Shown here piece by piece: positions 1 to 13,005 of a stretch of DNA of 64,000 bases. A program made the translations under genes and the position numbers. Positions within the stretch are counted from its first letter, which is position 1, and each line of letters starts with the position of its first letter. Origin of the DNA: Solirhodobacter olei (lineage in GTDB: Bacteria; Pseudomonadota; Alphaproteobacteria; Rhodobacterales; Rhodobacteraceae); contig NZ_RRYH01000002.1 in assembly GCF_004010155.1 (NCBI RefSeq), positions 124,001 to 188,000 on the forward strand, written 5' to 3'. A model generated the notes under the pieces. That model was not told where the DNA came from. It did no database searches and saw nothing but the letters and a program-made list of their open reading frames with translations.

Positions 1-1799
1 CATCGGACGGACACGGCACCGGCGTCGCCTCGGTCATGGTGGGCAATGGCTCTGACGGGCAGATGACCGGCTTCTCGCCGGCCTCGAACCTCTTTGCCGG
101 GACGATCAGCTACACCTCGGCGCTCGACTGGGCGAAAGTCGGGCAATACATGCTGGACGCCAAGTCCCAGAACGTGCTGGCGGTCAACAATTCCTGGGGG
201 TTCGATACCGCCTCGGGGGCGACGGCGACGGTCGCCAACACCGACCTGCAAAGCGCCTTCGGCTCCGGCGGGCCGGCCACCTACCTGAACGACGTGCGCA
301 GCTACATTCAGTCCGGCGTCGTCGTGGTTGCCGCCCAGAACGATTATAACGCCACGTCTATCTCGGCGCTCGCCGGCCTGCCCTCCGCCTTCCCGGATCT
401 CAAGACCAGCTGGCTGGCCGTGATCAACGCCATCCCCTCAATGAACGGCGACACGATCACCGGTGCAGACCGCATCTCCGCCCCCTGTGCCGAGGCGGCG
501 ACCTATTGCATCGCCGCCAACGGTCAGACCAGGATCGTTGATTATTCGCAAAGCTCGGGCTACGGCATCGGCGCCGGCGCCTCCTTCGCAGCGCCGCAGG
601 TGACCGGCGCCCTCGGGCTGCTGGCAGAGGCCTTCCCCACCCTCACCCCCCAGCAACTGCGCGACCGGCTGCTCGTCACCGCCAACAACAGCTTCTATAC
701 CGCCACCGGCACGGTCACCTTCGCGCCGGGGATCGTGCATGGTTATAACAGCGAATTCGGAATGGGGTTTCTCGACCTCAAGGCCGCGCTCCTTCCGATC
801 GGCAAGACCAGCGTGCCGACGGCGAGCGGGTCGAGCCTGCCCGCCAATCAGGCGCTCGTCGCCTCCTCGCCTGCCAGCGGCAATGCCATCGCCTCCTCGC
901 TTGCCGGCGTGAAGGTGGTGGTGATGGACCAGATGGGCGGCAGCTTCCAGACGCCCGCCGCCTCCTTCGCGGCAGCACCCGTGAAGGTCGACCCCGCCAC
1001 GCTGCAACTGGGCGTGCTCGGCTCCCCTTCCGACGCGCGGGAGGCCGGGCTTTACGCCGCGGCGCTTGAGACGGGCTCGGCCGAGGCGATGTTGAACCAT
1101 GCCGACCTGATGGACACGCCCGATGCGGCGACGCTCTACTCCGGCGCGACGCAGCGCAGCCTTGTCTGGCGCGGGTTGCGGCTGACGGTGGGCCGCAGCG
1201 ACGGCCAGCTGACCAGCCTCGGGGTTGCCACGGACTTCCCCGCCGGGAACGGCGCGCTGCGGCTCGGCGTGACCGGCTTCGTCGAGAATGGCGGCCTGCT
1301 TGGCGTTACCGCGCCGGGCGATGCGGCGGCGATCTCGTCGCATGCGGCCTCGGTGCAGCTCAGCTACGCGACCCCCCTCGCCCGCGGTCTCTCGCTTCGG
1401 GCCGAGGGGGAGTTCGGCCTCGCCAAGGGCACGCCCGGCGGGGTGATCACCTCGTTCGGGACGGTGGGCTATGACCGTGTGGGCCTCGCGCTGGACGAGG
1501 CGGACCTCGCCCGGCCCGGCGACGTGCTGACGCTCTTTGCCCGCACGCCGGTCGCCATCACCAGCGGCGCGGCCACGCTGGAGCTGCCGACCTCCTTCGC
1601 GCTGAGCGGCCCGCAGTTCTCGGCCACGCCGGTCAACCTCAGCCCCTCGGCGCGCGAGCTCGACCTCGGCTTCGAATATTCCCGCCCGCTGCATGCAGGC
1701 GCCGTACTGCGCGGCGGCTTCGCCTATGCGATGAACGCCGGCAACGTCGCCGGCGCCCATTCGGTCAGCGCCGTGCTCGGCCTCACGGTGGCGTTCTAG
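1..1799 (+). CDS. Subtilisin-like (S8) serine protease with probable autotransporter barrel, 5' truncated by window edge
   Basis: The reading frame is open from base 3 and runs into the window, so the N-terminus, signal peptide and catalytic Asp lie outside. The catalytic His motif HGTGVAS is encoded at 12-32 and the catalytic Ser sits in GAGASFAAPQ, with its codon at 582-584. After the protease domain comes a Ser/Ala-rich linker (about 800-1000). The rest is rich in alternating hydrophobic residues and ends in Phe (LGLTVAF), as outer-membrane barrels do. By family this would be a secreted or surface-tethered endopeptidase that moves its passenger through its own barrel. It converges on the rnj gene with a 12-base gap. 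The protease call is firm; the barrel is inferred. Confidence 0.85.
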   Translation, partial: SDGHGTGVASVMVGNGSDGQMTGFSPASNLFAGTISYTSALDWAKVGQYMLDAKSQNVLAVNNSWGFDTASGATATVANTDLQSAFGSGGPATYLNDVRSYIQSGVVVVAAQNDYNATSISALAGLPSAFPDLKTSWLAVINAIPSMNGDTITGADRISAPCAEAATYCIAANGQTRIVDYSQSSGYGIGAGASFAAPQVTGALGLLAEAFPTLTPQQLRDRLLVTANNSFYTATGTVTFAPGIVHGYNSEFGMGFLDLKAALLPIGKTSVPTASGSSLPANQALVASSPASGNAIASSLAGVKVVVMDQMGGSFQTPAASFAAAPVKVDPATLQLGVLGSPSDAREAGLYAAALETGSAEAMLNHADLMDTPDAATLYSGATQRSLVWRGLRLTVGRSDGQLTSLGVATDFPAGNGALRLGVTGFVENGGLLGVTAPGDAAAISSHAASVQLSYATPLARGLSLRAEGEFGLAKGTPGGVITSFGTVGYDRVGLALDEADLARPGDVLTLFARTPVAITSGAATLELPTSFALSGPQFSATPVNLSPSARELDLGFEYSRPLHAGAVLRGGFAYAMNAGNVAGAHSVSAVLGLTVAF

Positions 1800-1811
1800 G
1801 CCGCGGCTGCC

Positions 1812-3485
1812 CTATTCCGCCGAAAGCCGGCTGAGGACGACGGTCACTTCCGGCTTCTTGCCGACCTCCTCGACCGCGACCTGACGGACCAGCCGCCGAA
1901 GCGCCTCGTCCAGCCGGTCGTCGTCACGCAGCGTCCGCGCGTCGACCCGGTCAAGGAATTCCGCCAGATCCGCCTCCAGCACCTCGGCAAAATTGCGCCC
2001 GGTGCGGCCGGTCTTCGGCAGGCCCAACAGCTCCGCCCAGGCCTCGCCCAGCGGCTGGTCGTCCTCGTCGAGGATCAGCGTGACGAGCACCAGCCCGTTC
2101 ATCCCCATCCTCAGACGGTCGCGGATCACCCCGTCCATCGCGCCAACCATGGCGGTGCCGTCGAGGTAGACGCGCGAAGTCTCGATATACTCGGCCACCT
2201 TGGGAACGTCGCCGGTCAGGTCCAGCATCATCCCGTTGGTCGCGACCTCCGAGATCCGGCCCCGCGCCTCGGCCAGCCGGGCATGAGCCCGCAGATGCCG
2301 GTGCTCGCCGTGCATCGGGATGACGATCTGCGGTTTCAGCGCCTCTTGCACCCGCTCCAGGTCGGGCCGGTTGGCATGGCCGGAGACATGGTAGAGCCCG
2401 CCATGGTCGTCCACCACCTCCACGCCCCTCTCGGAGAAGGCGTTCATGATCCGGATCACGCCGCGCTCGTTGCCCGGGATGGTCTTGGAGGAGAAGAGGA
2501 ACGTGTCACCCTCCTTCATCTCCAGCCCGAGGTACTTGCCGCGCGACAGCTGCGCGGTAGCCGCGCGCCGCTCGCCCTGGCTGCCGGTGACGATCAGCAT
2601 CAGGTTCTGGCGCGGGACCTCCACCGCCGCCTCGGGCGGAATGATCGGCGGGAAGGCCGGCAGGACGCCGGACTCCTCGGCCGCCGCGACCATCCGCTTC
2701 ATCGCGCGCCCCAGAAGGCAGACAGAGCGGCCGGCGGCATGTCCCGCCTGCGCCAGCGTCACAAGACGGGCGACGTTGGAGGCAAAGGTCGTCGCCACCA
2801 CCATCCCCGGCGCCGCCGCGACGAGATCGCGCAGCGGCTCGGCCAGCGTGCTTTCGCTTCGCCCCTCATGGGTATTGAAGACATTGGTGGAATCGCAGGT
2901 CAGAACCTTCACGCCCTCGGCCCCGATCTCGGCCATCGCCTTCGGGTCGTGCGGCTCGCCCACCACAGGACCGGGGTCGAGCTTGAAGTCGCCGGAATGG
3001 AATATCCGCCCCGCCGGCGTGTCGATGATAAGGGCCGAGCTTTCGGGGATCGAATGCGCCACCGGCTGGAATTGCACCCGGAACGGGCCCACCTGCACCG
3101 CCTCCGGCCGCGGCTCCACGACCGTCACGGCGGTTCCGGGATGGCCGTGCTCTTCGAGCTTCAGCTTGGCAATGACGCCGGTGAAGCAGCGGCAATAGAC
3201 CTGCGCGCGCAGCTTCGGCCAGAGATGGCCGAGCGCGCCGACATGATCCTCATGCGCATGGGTCAGGAAGATCGCGTCGATCCGGTCGGCCCGCGCCTCC
3301 AGCCAGGAGATGTCGGGCAGGATCAGCTCCACCCCAGGGGTCGTCTCCATGTCCGGGAAGGTCACGCCGAGATCGACGACGATCAGCCGCTCGCGCCCCT
3401 CCGGCCCGTAGCCGTAGACGTAGCAGTTCATGCCGATCTCCCCCGCGCCGCCGAGAGGGAGATAGATCAGGCGGGCCTCGCTCAT
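1812..3485 (-). CDS. rnj: Ribonuclease J
   Basis: A 557-aa metallo-beta-lactamase/beta-CASP nuclease, the usual length for RNase J. The zinc-binding motif HAHEDHVGAL lies near residues 75-85, preceded by a GGAGEIGMN start typical of the family, and a beta-CASP motif VSGHANRPD follows near residue 370. The enzyme processes and degrades RNA 5'-to-3' and endonucleolytically in the cytoplasm. Its start overlaps the coaX stop as ATGA (3482-3485), making it the last gene of the nuo-birA-coaX-rnj run. There is no sign of truncation. Confidence 0.93.
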   Translation of the reverse strand: MSEARLIYLPLGGAGEIGMNCYVYGYGPEGRERLIVVDLGVTFPDMETTPGVELILPDISWLEARADRIDAIFLTHAHEDHVGALGHLWPKLRAQVYCRCFTGVIAKLKLEEHGHPGTAVTVVEPRPEAVQVGPFRVQFQPVAHSIPESSALIIDTPAGRIFHSGDFKLDPGPVVGEPHDPKAMAEIGAEGVKVLTCDSTNVFNTHEGRSESTLAEPLRDLVAAAPGMVVATTFASNVARLVTLAQAGHAAGRSVCLLGRAMKRMVAAAEESGVLPAFPPIIPPEAAVEVPRQNLMLIVTGSQGERRAATAQLSRGKYLGLEMKEGDTFLFSSKTIPGNERGVIRIMNAFSERGVEVVDDHGGLYHVSGHANRPDLERVQEALKPQIVIPMHGEHRHLRAHARLAEARGRISEVATNGMMLDLTGDVPKVAEYIETSRVYLDGTAMVGAMDGVIRDRLRMGMNGLVLVTLILDEDDQPLGEAWAELLGLPKTGRTGRNFAEVLEADLAEFLDRVDARTLRDDDRLDEALRRLVRQVAVEEVGKKPEVTVVLSRLSAE

Positions 3486-4261
3486 GCGGTTTCCGTATCC
3501 TTGTTGAAGCGGTGAATGACCGTCAGGCCGTGCATGGTCAGGTCACTGTCGACCTTGTCGAACAGCGTAAAGCCCTGATCGAAGAGCGGCGCAAGCCCGC
3601 CCGTGGCGATCACCTGCATCGGCCCCTCCCTTTCGGTGCGGATCTGCCGCACGATCCCCTCGCAAAGGCCGATATAGCCCCAGAAGATCCCCGATTGCAT
3701 GCAGGCGACCGTGTTCGTGCCGATCGCGCTCTGAGGCTTGGTCACATCGACATGCGGCAGCGCCGCGGCCGCCATGTGCAGCGCCTCGAGGCTCAGGTTC
3801 ACGCCGGGCGCGATCACCCCCCCGATATAGGCCCCATCGGTGTCGACCACGTCGAAGGTCGTCGCCGTGCCGAAATCCACGACGATCAGGTTCCCGCCGT
3901 ACCGGTCGAAGGACCCCACCGCATTGACCAGACGGTCGGGCCCCACCGTCGTGCCCACGTCCACCCGCGGCGGCGCCGGCAGGCGGCACTCCGGCTTGCC
4001 CACGACCAGCGGGCGGCAGTCGTAATAGCGGTTGCAGAGGACGCGCAGGTTGAACACCACCCGCGGCACGGTGGAGGAGATGATGACCTCGGTGATCATC
4101 GCGTCGATCTTGTTCAGGCTCATCAGCGACGACAGCCAGACGAAATACTCGTCCGCCGTGCGACGATGGTCGGTCGCGATTCGCCAGTCGGCAAGAAAAT
4201 GCGCCCCATCCCAAATCGCGAAGACGGTATTGGTATTGCCGCAGTCGATCGCAAGAAGCAT
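3482..4261 (-). CDS. coaX: Type III pantothenate kinase
   Basis: This 259-aa protein phosphorylates pantothenate, the first step of coenzyme A synthesis. The N-terminal phosphate-binding motif is AIDCGNTNTVFAIWDG, and the family motif GPDRLVNAVGSFDRYGG is followed by VVDFGTATTFDVVD, which holds a catalytic Asp. Type III kinases need a monovalent cation and are not feedback-inhibited by CoA; that is family knowledge. It lies 12 bases after birA and overlaps rnj by four bases, so the three are probably co-transcribed. Confidence 0.94.
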   Translation of the reverse strand: MLLAIDCGNTNTVFAIWDGAHFLADWRIATDHRRTADEYFVWLSSLMSLNKIDAMITEVIISSTVPRVVFNLRVLCNRYYDCRPLVVGKPECRLPAPPRVDVGTTVGPDRLVNAVGSFDRYGGNLIVVDFGTATTFDVVDTDGAYIGGVIAPGVNLSLEALHMAAAALPHVDVTKPQSAIGTNTVACMQSGIFWGYIGLCEGIVRQIRTEREGPMQVIATGGLAPLFDQGFTLFDKVDSDLTMHGLTVIHRFNKDTETA

Positions 4262-4273
4262 GCGCGCCTCCCG

Positions 4274-5029
4274 TCAGAAGAACACCTCGGCCGCGGGGAT
4301 CGCCTGCCGTCCCTCGGCCGTCCTGAGGACCAGCGCACCCGCGAGGTCCACCGTTTCGAACGTCCCAAGATGGGTGGCGGTGCCGGTCCGCGCCGTGACC
4401 GGTTCGCCGATGCGGGCGGCCCGGTCCAGCCAGGCCTCGCGGATTGGCGCGAAGCCCTGGCCGGTGAAGACGCTCTCCCACCCGGCATAGGCGGGCGCGA
4501 GCAGGTCGAGGAACTCCTCGGGCGTCACCCGCGCGCCGGTCTCGCCCAGAAGGCTGACGGGGCGGACGGCCCCCGGCTCCACCTGGTCGGCGCCGGGCGC
4601 GGCGGCGAGGTTCACCCCGATCCCAATCGCGAGATGGGAGACACCGGCCCCCTGCCCCATGCTTTCCAGCAGAATCCCGGCGACCTTGCCGCCGTTCAGC
4701 AGCACGTCGTTCGGCCATTTGAGCGCAAAGGGCTCGGCGCGCCCGCTGGCCCCCACGAAGGCGTCGAAAAGCGCCAGTGCGGCGACGAAGCTCCGCAGGG
4801 CAACCGCCTCCGGGGCCTCCTTCGGCCGCATCACGAGCGTGGCGGCAAAGTTCCCCTCTGGCATCGCCCAGGAACGGCCCCGCCGGCCGCGCGCGGCGGT
4901 CTGGCGGTGGGCAAGGATCCAGGCGGACCCCGTCAGCGACGGGGCAAGCCGTGCCGCCTCGGCATTGGTGCTGTCGGTGACCGCCAGCACATGCCGGGCA
5001 ACACCTTCGGGCCAGCCGCTAGTGGACAA
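4274..5029 (-). CDS. birA: Biotin--[acetyl-CoA-carboxylase] ligase
   Basis: A 251-aa biotin protein ligase that attaches biotin to carrier domains, such as the one at the end of the liuD product in this window. The catalytic biotin loop reads GRRGRSW, followed by [19 protein letters not shown]. There is no N-terminal helix-turn-helix, so it is the enzyme-only class and not a repressor. The start is an unusual TTG at 5029, overlapping the nuoN stop (5019-5021). It is supported because the conserved [10 protein letters not shown] stretch before STNAEA would be lost from later starts. Confidence 0.92.
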   Translation of the reverse strand: MSTSGWPEGVARHVLAVTDSTNAEAARLAPSLTGSAWILAHRQTAARGRRGRSWAMPEGNFAATLVMRPKEAPEAVALRSFVAALALFDAFVGASGRAEPFALKWPNDVLLNGGKVAGILLESMGQGAGVSHLAIGIGVNLAAAPGADQVEPGAVRPVSLLGETGARVTPEEFLDLLAPAYAGWESVFTGQGFAPIREAWLDRAARIGEPVTARTGTATHLGTFETVDLAGALVLRTAEGRQAIPAAEVFF

Positions 5030-6458
5030 GTGTCGCCGCCGCGGCCTGCGCCAGGCTGCCGATGCCGAAGAGGTTGACGACCCCCAGCAGCATGATCGCG
5101 GCAGACCCCATCAGGCCAACCCAGGCGCCCGCGCTCATCCCACCCGCGTCGATGCCTTCGCGCTCTTCGCCGAAGTACATGTAGAAGACGATGCGCAGGT
5201 AGTAGAAGGCACCGATCACCGAGGCGATCACGCCGAGGATGGCGAGCCAGGCCATATGCGCGTCAACGGCGGCCTTCAGCACGTAGAACTTGGCGAAGAA
5301 GCCGACCATCGGCGGCACGCCGGCCAGCGAGAACATCAGCACCAGCAGCGCCAGCGCCTTCAGCGGCTCGCGGCGCGAATACATCCGGAGCGAGTCGATA
5401 TCCGTCACCGGCTCGCCGTCCTTCTGCATCGACAGGATGAAGGCGAAGGTGCCGACGTTCATGGTCACGTAGATCGCCATGTAGATCAGCATCGCCTGCA
5501 CGCCGCCCGCGGTCCCGGCCGCCAGCCCCATCAGCGCGAAGCCCATGTGGGTGATCGAGGAATAGGCCATCAGACGCTTGATGTCGCGCTGGCCGATCGC
5601 CGCAATCGCCCCCCAGAACATCGAGGCGACGGAAAGGAGCGCAAGCACCTGCCCCCAGTCCTTCGGCGCCGAGCCGAAGGCACCCTCGGCCAGCCGCGCG
5701 ATCAGCGCCATGGCCGCAACCTTCGGCGCCGTGGCGAAGAAGGCCGTCACCGGCGTGGGCGCCCCTTCGTAGACATCGGGCGTCCACATGTGAAACGGCA
5801 CGGCCGAAACCTTGAACGCCAGACCGGACAGCAGGAAGACGAGCCCGAAGAGAAGCCCGATCGGCATCGCGCCCTGCTGCACCGTGGACAGGATCCCGGA
5901 GAAGCTCGTGGTCCCCGCGAAGCCATAGGTCAGCGACGCCCCGTAGAGCAGCAGACCCGAGGACAGCGCGCCGAGGATGAAGTACTTCAGGCCGGCCTCG
6001 GTCGACTTCGCATCGCCGCGCCGGATCGAGGCGACGATGTAGAGCGACAGCGACTGCAGCTCCAGCCCCATGTAGAGCGACATCAGGTCGTTTGCCGAGA
6101 CCATCACCATCATGCCGATCACGGCCAGTGCGATGACGATCGGATATTCGAACCGCATCAGCCCGCGCCGGTTCATGTAGTCATGCCCGATCACCAGCAC
6201 CGCCGCGGCCGACAGCAGGACCGTCACCTTGGCGAACCGGGCGAAGCCGTCGTCGATGAAGAGCCCGTCGAAGGCCGTGCGGTGCCCCGAGATCGTGCCG
6301 ATCCAGATCGCGACCAGCACGAAGACGGCCGCGGTGGTCCAGGTCAGCAGGCCCGCCGTGCGGTCCTTGCCGGTGTAGACGCCGAAGAGGAGCGCGGCCA
6401 TTGCATAGACCGAGATCAGGACTTCCGGCAGGGCGGTGGAAAGATCGCCAGGGTTCAT
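5019..6458 (-). CDS. nuoN: NADH-quinone oxidoreductase subunit N
   Basis: A 479-aa antiporter-like membrane subunit of complex I, with about 14 predicted membrane segments forming part of the proton-pumping arm. The start at 6458 gives the typical N-terminus [17 protein letters not shown]; an upstream in-frame ATG would add 28 non-hydrophobic residues that run into nuoM. Conserved features include the lysine-bearing segments [22 protein letters not shown] and [16 protein letters not shown]. It follows nuoM by ten bases. Confidence 0.96.
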   Translation of the reverse strand: MNPGDLSTALPEVLISVYAMAALLFGVYTGKDRTAGLLTWTTAAVFVLVAIWIGTISGHRTAFDGLFIDDGFARFAKVTVLLSAAAVLVIGHDYMNRRGLMRFEYPIVIALAVIGMMVMVSANDLMSLYMGLELQSLSLYIVASIRRGDAKSTEAGLKYFILGALSSGLLLYGASLTYGFAGTTSFSGILSTVQQGAMPIGLLFGLVFLLSGLAFKVSAVPFHMWTPDVYEGAPTPVTAFFATAPKVAAMALIARLAEGAFGSAPKDWGQVLALLSVASMFWGAIAAIGQRDIKRLMAYSSITHMGFALMGLAAGTAGGVQAMLIYMAIYVTMNVGTFAFILSMQKDGEPVTDIDSLRMYSRREPLKALALLVLMFSLAGVPPMVGFFAKFYVLKAAVDAHMAWLAILGVIASVIGAFYYLRIVFYMYFGEEREGIDAGGMSAGAWVGLMGSAAIMLLGVVNLFGIGSLAQAAAATLVH

Positions 6459-6468
6459 GTCCGCGTCC

Positions 6469-8018
6469 TCAGTTCTGTGCCAGCTGGATTGTGGTGGTCT
6501 TGACGCCCGCATCGGCGAGCTGGGTGTCGACATGGGTGACAAGCGCCCGCACCGACGGCCCGATGATATTGGTCACCGCGCTCGGATAGACCCCCAGGAT
6601 CAGCGTCATCGCAACCAGGGGCGCGAAGATGACCCTCTCGCGCAGGTTCATGTCGGTGATGGTCTTCAGCGTCTCCTTCACCAGATCGCCGAAGACGACC
6701 CGGCGGTAGAGCCAGAGCGCATAGCCCGCCGACAGGATCGCGCCGGTCGCGGCGAAGGCGGCCACCCAGGTGTTGACCTGGAAGATCCCCAAGATCGTCA
6801 GGAACTCGCCCACGAAGCCCGAGGTGCCCGGCAGGCCCACGTTCGCCATCGTGAAGAACATGAAAACCAGCGCGTATTTCGGCATCCGGTTCACCAGGCC
6901 GCCATAGGCCGCGATCTCCCGGGTGTGCATGCGGTCGTAGATCACGCCCACGCAGAGGAAGAGCGCGCCCGAGACGAAGCCGTGCGACAGCATCTGGAAG
7001 ATCGCGCCATCAAGCCCCTGCTGGTTCGCCGCGAAGATCCCCATGGTCACGAAGCCCATGTGTGCGACCGAGGAATAGGCGATCAGCTTCTTCATGTCCT
7101 CCTGCACCAGCGCGACAAGCGAGGTGTAGACGATCGCGATCACCGAAAGCCACAGGACCAGAGGCCCGAGGATGTGGCTCGCGATCGGGAACATCGGCAG
7201 CGAGAAGCGCAGGAAGCCGTAGCCGCCCATCTTCAGCAGGATCGCCGCCAGCACCACGGAGCCCGCCGTCGGCGCCTGAACGTGGGCGTCGGGCAGCCAG
7301 GTGTGTACCGGCCACATCGGCATCTTCACCGCGAAAGAGGCGAAGAACGCGAGCCAGAGAAGCGTCTGCAGCCCGCCCGCGATCTGCCAGCCCAGTAGGT
7401 CGATCGGCCCGGCCGAGAACTTGAACTGCAGAAGCGTCGGAATATCCGTCGTGCCCGCCTGCACCGCCATGGTGACGATTGCGACCAGCATCAGGACGGA
7501 GCCGAGGAAGGTGTAGAGGAAGAACTTGAACGCGGCATAGATCCGGTTCTGCCCGCCCCAGATCCCGATGATCAGGAACATAGGGATCAGGCCGCCCTCG
7601 AAGAACAGGTAGAAGAGCACGATGTCCAGCGAGGTGAAGACGCCGATCATCAGCGTTTCCAGCAGCAGGAAGGCGATCATGTACTCCTTCACCCGCACCT
7701 CGACCGACCAGCAGGCACCGATCGTCAGCGGCATCAGCGCCGTCGTCAGCATGACGAAGAGCACCGAGAGCCCGTCGACCCCCATCTTGTAGTGCATGCC
7801 CAGGATCCAGGGCCGGTCCTCGACGAACTGGAAGCCCGTGTTCGAGGGATCGAAGTTCCACAGCAGCTTCAGCGAGACGAGGAAGGTCAGCACCGTCGCC
7901 GCCAGGGCCAGCCAGCGGGCATTGCGCGCCGCCTCGGGCGTGCCGCCCCTGAGGAAGACCAGCAGGACCAGCGCGGCAAGCGCCGGCAGGAACGTGATGA
8001 TGGACAGAAGATCGTGCA

Positions 8019-8022
<4 letters not shown>
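6469..8022 (-). CDS. nuoM: NADH-quinone oxidoreductase subunit M
   Basis: A 517-aa antiporter-like proton-pumping subunit in the membrane arm of complex I. It contains the conserved segments [21 protein letters not shown], with the key lysine, and [17 protein letters not shown], plus VDGLSVLF near residue 90. It overlaps nuoL by four bases (ATGA at 8019-8022), the usual L-M-N order. Length and motifs are ordinary for the family. Confidence 0.96.
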
Positions 8023-10031
<2,009 letters not shown>

Positions 10032-10035
10032 GGCC

Positions 10036-10341
10036 TCAGCCCTTCATCACGTTGATGTCTTCGACGTCGATCGTCCCGCGGGTGCGGAAGAAGCTCACCA
10101 GGATCGCGAGGCCGATCGCGGCCTCGGCCGCGGCGACAGTCAGCACGAACATCGTGAACACCTGCCCCACCAAGTCGCCGAGGAACGACGAGAAGGCGAC
10201 GAGGTTGATGTTCACCGCCAGGAGCATCAGCTCGATCGACATCAGGATGACGATGACGTTCTTCCGGTTCAGGAAGATCCCGAAGATGCCGATGACGAAT
10301 AAGGCCGCCGCCACCGTCAGGTATTGTGTCAATCCGATCAT
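10036..10341 (-). CDS. nuoK: NADH-quinone oxidoreductase subunit K
   Basis: A 101-aa protein with three membrane helices, the standard size for NuoK (ND4L). The two buried glutamates needed for proton transfer are visible in [13 protein letters not shown] and [15 protein letters not shown]. It is separated from nuoJ by 91 bases, the longest spacer inside the nuo run apart from the one before nuoE. That spacer shows no obvious promoter or gene. Confidence 0.95.
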   Translation of the reverse strand: MIGLTQYLTVAAALFVIGIFGIFLNRKNVIVILMSIELMLLAVNINLVAFSSFLGDLVGQVFTMFVLTVAAAEAAIGLAILVSFFRTRGTIDVEDINVMKG

Positions 10342-10432
10342 TATCGTCCCTCCGGGCCGGTCGCCCGCTTCTTTCCGTTGTCGCCCCCGCGCACGGCGGG
10401 GCCTCAGTCCAATGTCCCGCCCGGGCCGGGCC

Positions 10433-11047
10433 TTAAAGCCCCTGCCCCGGCTTCACGTCGGTCAGTTCCATCGTCTTGGCCGGATCGCGCCACATCTGCT
10501 CCAGAACGTTCTGCCGCTTGACGTTCTTGCGGTGCCGCATGGTCAGCACGATCGCCCCGATCATCGCGACCAGCAGCACGAGGCCGGCCAGCATGAAGAG
10601 GAAGACGTATTTGTCGTAGAGCACCAGGCCAAGCGCGTGGGTGTTGTGGATCTTGGCCGGATCCGGCGTGATCGCACGGCGCAGCCCCTCGGCCCCGGCG
10701 GCGGATTTCCACACGCCCAGCACCATGAAGAACTGGATCAGCAGCACGACCCCGATCAGCAGGCCCACCGGCATGTAGCGGACCATCTCGGCCTTCAACT
10801 CGGCGAAGTCGACGTCGAGCATCATGACGACGAAGAGGAACAGAACCGCCACGGCGCCGACATAGACGATGATCAGCAGCATGGCGACGAATTCCGCCCC
10901 CAACAGCACGAACAGCCCGGCAGAGGAGAGGAACGCGAGGATCAGCCAGAGCACCGAATGCACCGGGTTTCTCGCGGTGACGACCATCAGCCCGGAGGCA
11001 ATCGTCACGATCGAGAAGAGGTAGAAGGTAAAGGCTGCGACAGTCAC
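10433..11047 (-). CDS. nuoJ: NADH-quinone oxidoreductase subunit J
   Basis: A 204-aa protein with five membrane helices (ND6). The conserved pi-bulge helix is recognisable in [26 protein letters not shown]. The start is GTG at 11047, overlapping the stop of the upstream CMD-like gene as GTGA. The C-terminal 40 residues are hydrophilic and fairly long for the family but not abnormal. Confidence 0.95.
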   Translation of the reverse strand: MTVAAFTFYLFSIVTIASGLMVVTARNPVHSVLWLILAFLSSAGLFVLLGAEFVAMLLIIVYVGAVAVLFLFVVMMLDVDFAELKAEMVRYMPVGLLIGVVLLIQFFMVLGVWKSAAGAEGLRRAITPDPAKIHNTHALGLVLYDKYVFLFMLAGLVLLVAMIGAIVLTMRHRKNVKRQNVLEQMWRDPAKTMELTDVKPGQGL

Positions 11048-11454
11048 GCGCTGTCCTCCTCGTTTTCGCCGAAGACGCCCTGCGCGATCTCCAGCGCCTT
11101 GGTCATGGCGGGCACGCCGCCGAAAAGGCTCATCTGGGTGATCACCTCGGCGATCTCCCGTTTCGTGGCCCCCACTTCCAGCAGATGCCGGATGGTGAGC
11201 CGGATCTGCGGCTCGGCCTGCGCGCCCAGCACGGTAAGTGCCGCCAGCGTCACGAGGAGCCGCGTTTTCGCGTCCAGACCTTCACGGTTGAAGGTCCGGC
11301 CGAACCACATTTCCATCATGTCCTTCGACATGGTGGGCATCAGCGCGTCGAAGCCCTTCAGCTGCATGTTCTCCAGCGCAGGGTTGAACGAGCGGACCAT
11401 CTCCTGGCCCTGCTCAACCATCGCCTGGAACAGTTTGCCGAAATCCTCGCTCAT
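11044..11454 (-). CDS. Carboxymuconolactone decarboxylase-like protein inside nuo operon
   Basis: A 136-aa soluble all-helical protein resembling the CMD/AhpD family. The fold signature is in [45 protein letters not shown], given here as two linked helices near residues 63-108. No cysteine occurs anywhere, so it cannot act as an AhpD-type CxxC peroxidase. It overlaps both nuoI (ATGA) and nuoJ (GTGA), so it is translated with complex I. I recall similar genes in other Rhodobacterales nuo operons; its role is unknown, with assembly or a metabolic side function both possible. Confidence 0.75.
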   Translation of the reverse strand: MSEDFGKLFQAMVEQGQEMVRSFNPALENMQLKGFDALMPTMSKDMMEMWFGRTFNREGLDAKTRLLVTLAALTVLGAQAEPQIRLTIRHLLEVGATKREIAEVITQMSLFGGVPAMTKALEIAQGVFGENEEDSA

Positions 11455-11942
11455 CTGTAGGGCGCATCCGCTTCAAGGTTGCGGGCGATCTCGGCTTCCC
11501 AGCGGTCGCCGTTGTCGAGCAGCTTCGCCTTGTCGAAGAACAGCTCTTCCCGGGTCTCCGCCGAAAACTCGAAGTTCGGCCCCTCGACGATAGCATCCAC
11601 CGGGCAGGCTTCCTGGCAGAAGCCGCAGTAGATGCATTTCGTCATGTCGATGTCGTAGCGCGTTGTGCGGCGCGAGCCGTCGTCGCGGGGTTCCGCGTCG
11701 ATGGTGATCGCCTGCGCCGGGCAGATCGCCTCGCAAAGCTTGCAGGCAATGCAGCGCTCCTCGCCCGAAGGGTAGCGCCTGAGCGCATGCTCCCCCCGGA
11801 AACGCGGGCTCAGCGCGCCCTTTTCATGCGGGTAGTTCAACGTCGCCTTCGGCGCGAAGAAGTAGCGCATGCCCAGGCCGAAGCCTTTTATGAAGTCCGT
11901 CAGGAAGAAGTATTTGACGGCACGGTTGATATCGATGCCCAT
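11451..11942 (-). CDS. nuoI: NADH-quinone oxidoreductase subunit I
   Basis: A 163-aa ferredoxin-type subunit of the peripheral arm that binds the two [4Fe-4S] clusters N6a and N6b. Both motifs are intact: [12 protein letters not shown] followed by [12 protein letters not shown]. It passes electrons from NuoG towards NuoB. The start lies one base past the nuoH stop and the stop overlaps the CMD-like gene. Confidence 0.97.
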   Translation of the reverse strand: MGIDINRAVKYFFLTDFIKGFGLGMRYFFAPKATLNYPHEKGALSPRFRGEHALRRYPSGEERCIACKLCEAICPAQAITIDAEPRDDGSRRTTRYDIDMTKCIYCGFCQEACPVDAIVEGPNFEFSAETREELFFDKAKLLDNGDRWEAEIARNLEADAPYR

Positions 11943-11943
11943 C

Positions 11944-12981
11944 TCAGCCTCCGATCGCGTAGCGGGCCCAGAGACCGCCGAGAACGTGGTATTTCGCGAG
12001 GAACGCCACCAGCACCACCCAGCCGAGCGACATCGGCAGGAAGACCTTCCAGCCGATCCGCATCAGCTGGTCGTAGCGGTACCGCGGCACGATTGCCTTC
12101 ACCATGGCGAAGAGGAAGAAGAAGAACGCCATCTTCCCGACCATCCACAGCGCCCCGTCCGGGATCCCCGGGATCGGGCTCAGCCAGCCTCCGAAGAACA
12201 GCAGGCTCATCAGCGCGCACATCAGGAAGATCGCGATATATTCCCCCGCCATGAACAGCAGGAACGGGGTCGACGAATATTCCACCTGATAGCCCGCGAC
12301 GAGCTCCGATTCCGCCTCCGGCAGGTCGAACGGCGGCCGGTTGGTCTCGGCCAGCGCGGAGACGAAGAACAGCACCACCATAGGCAGATGCGGCAGCCAG
12401 TACCAGTTCAGCAGGCCCAGATGCCCCTTCTGCGCCATCACGATGTCGGTGAAGTTCAGCGAACCGGTCGAGATGACGATGCCGATGATGATCAGCCCCA
12501 GCGACACCTCGTAGGAGATCATCTGCGCCGCCGAGCGCAGCGAGCCGAGAAACGGGTATTTCGAGTTCGAGGCCCAGCCGCCCATGATCACGCCGTAGAC
12601 CTCGAGCGAGGAGACGCCGAAAAGGAACAGGATCGCCACGTTGATGTTCGACAGGACCCAGCCCTGTTCGAACGGGATCACGGCCCATGCCAGCATGGCG
12701 AGCACGAAGCTCAGAACCGGCGCGAGCATGAACACGAACTTGTCCGCGCCCGACGGCACGATCACTTCCTTGACCACGTATTTCAGCGCGTCGGCGACAG
12801 TCTGCAGCAGCCCGAAGGCCCCCACGACGTTCGGCCCCTTGCGCATCTGGACCGCCGCCCAGATCTTCCGGTCGCCATAGACCAGGAACAGCAGCGAGAT
12901 CATCACGAAGGCGATGACCAGGATCGCCTGCAGCACGATCAGTACCGCAATGCCCAGATCTGTGTGCAGAAAATCAGCCAT
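11944..12981 (-). CDS. nuoH: NADH-quinone oxidoreductase subunit H
   Basis: A 345-aa membrane subunit (ND1) that forms much of the quinone-access chamber at the junction of the two arms. Conserved segments include [14 protein letters not shown] and the acidic loop [20 protein letters not shown]. About eight membrane helices are evident. It follows the lipoprotein gene by 24 bases. Confidence 0.96.
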   Translation of the reverse strand: MADFLHTDLGIAVLIVLQAILVIAFVMISLLFLVYGDRKIWAAVQMRKGPNVVGAFGLLQTVADALKYVVKEVIVPSGADKFVFMLAPVLSFVLAMLAWAVIPFEQGWVLSNINVAILFLFGVSSLEVYGVIMGGWASNSKYPFLGSLRSAAQMISYEVSLGLIIIGIVISTGSLNFTDIVMAQKGHLGLLNWYWLPHLPMVVLFFVSALAETNRPPFDLPEAESELVAGYQVEYSSTPFLLFMAGEYIAIFLMCALMSLLFFGGWLSPIPGIPDGALWMVGKMAFFFFLFAMVKAIVPRYRYDQLMRIGWKVFLPMSLGWVVLVAFLAKYHVLGGLWARYAIGG

Positions 12982-13005
12982 CTTGCCCCATCCTCAGACC
13001 GGCCC

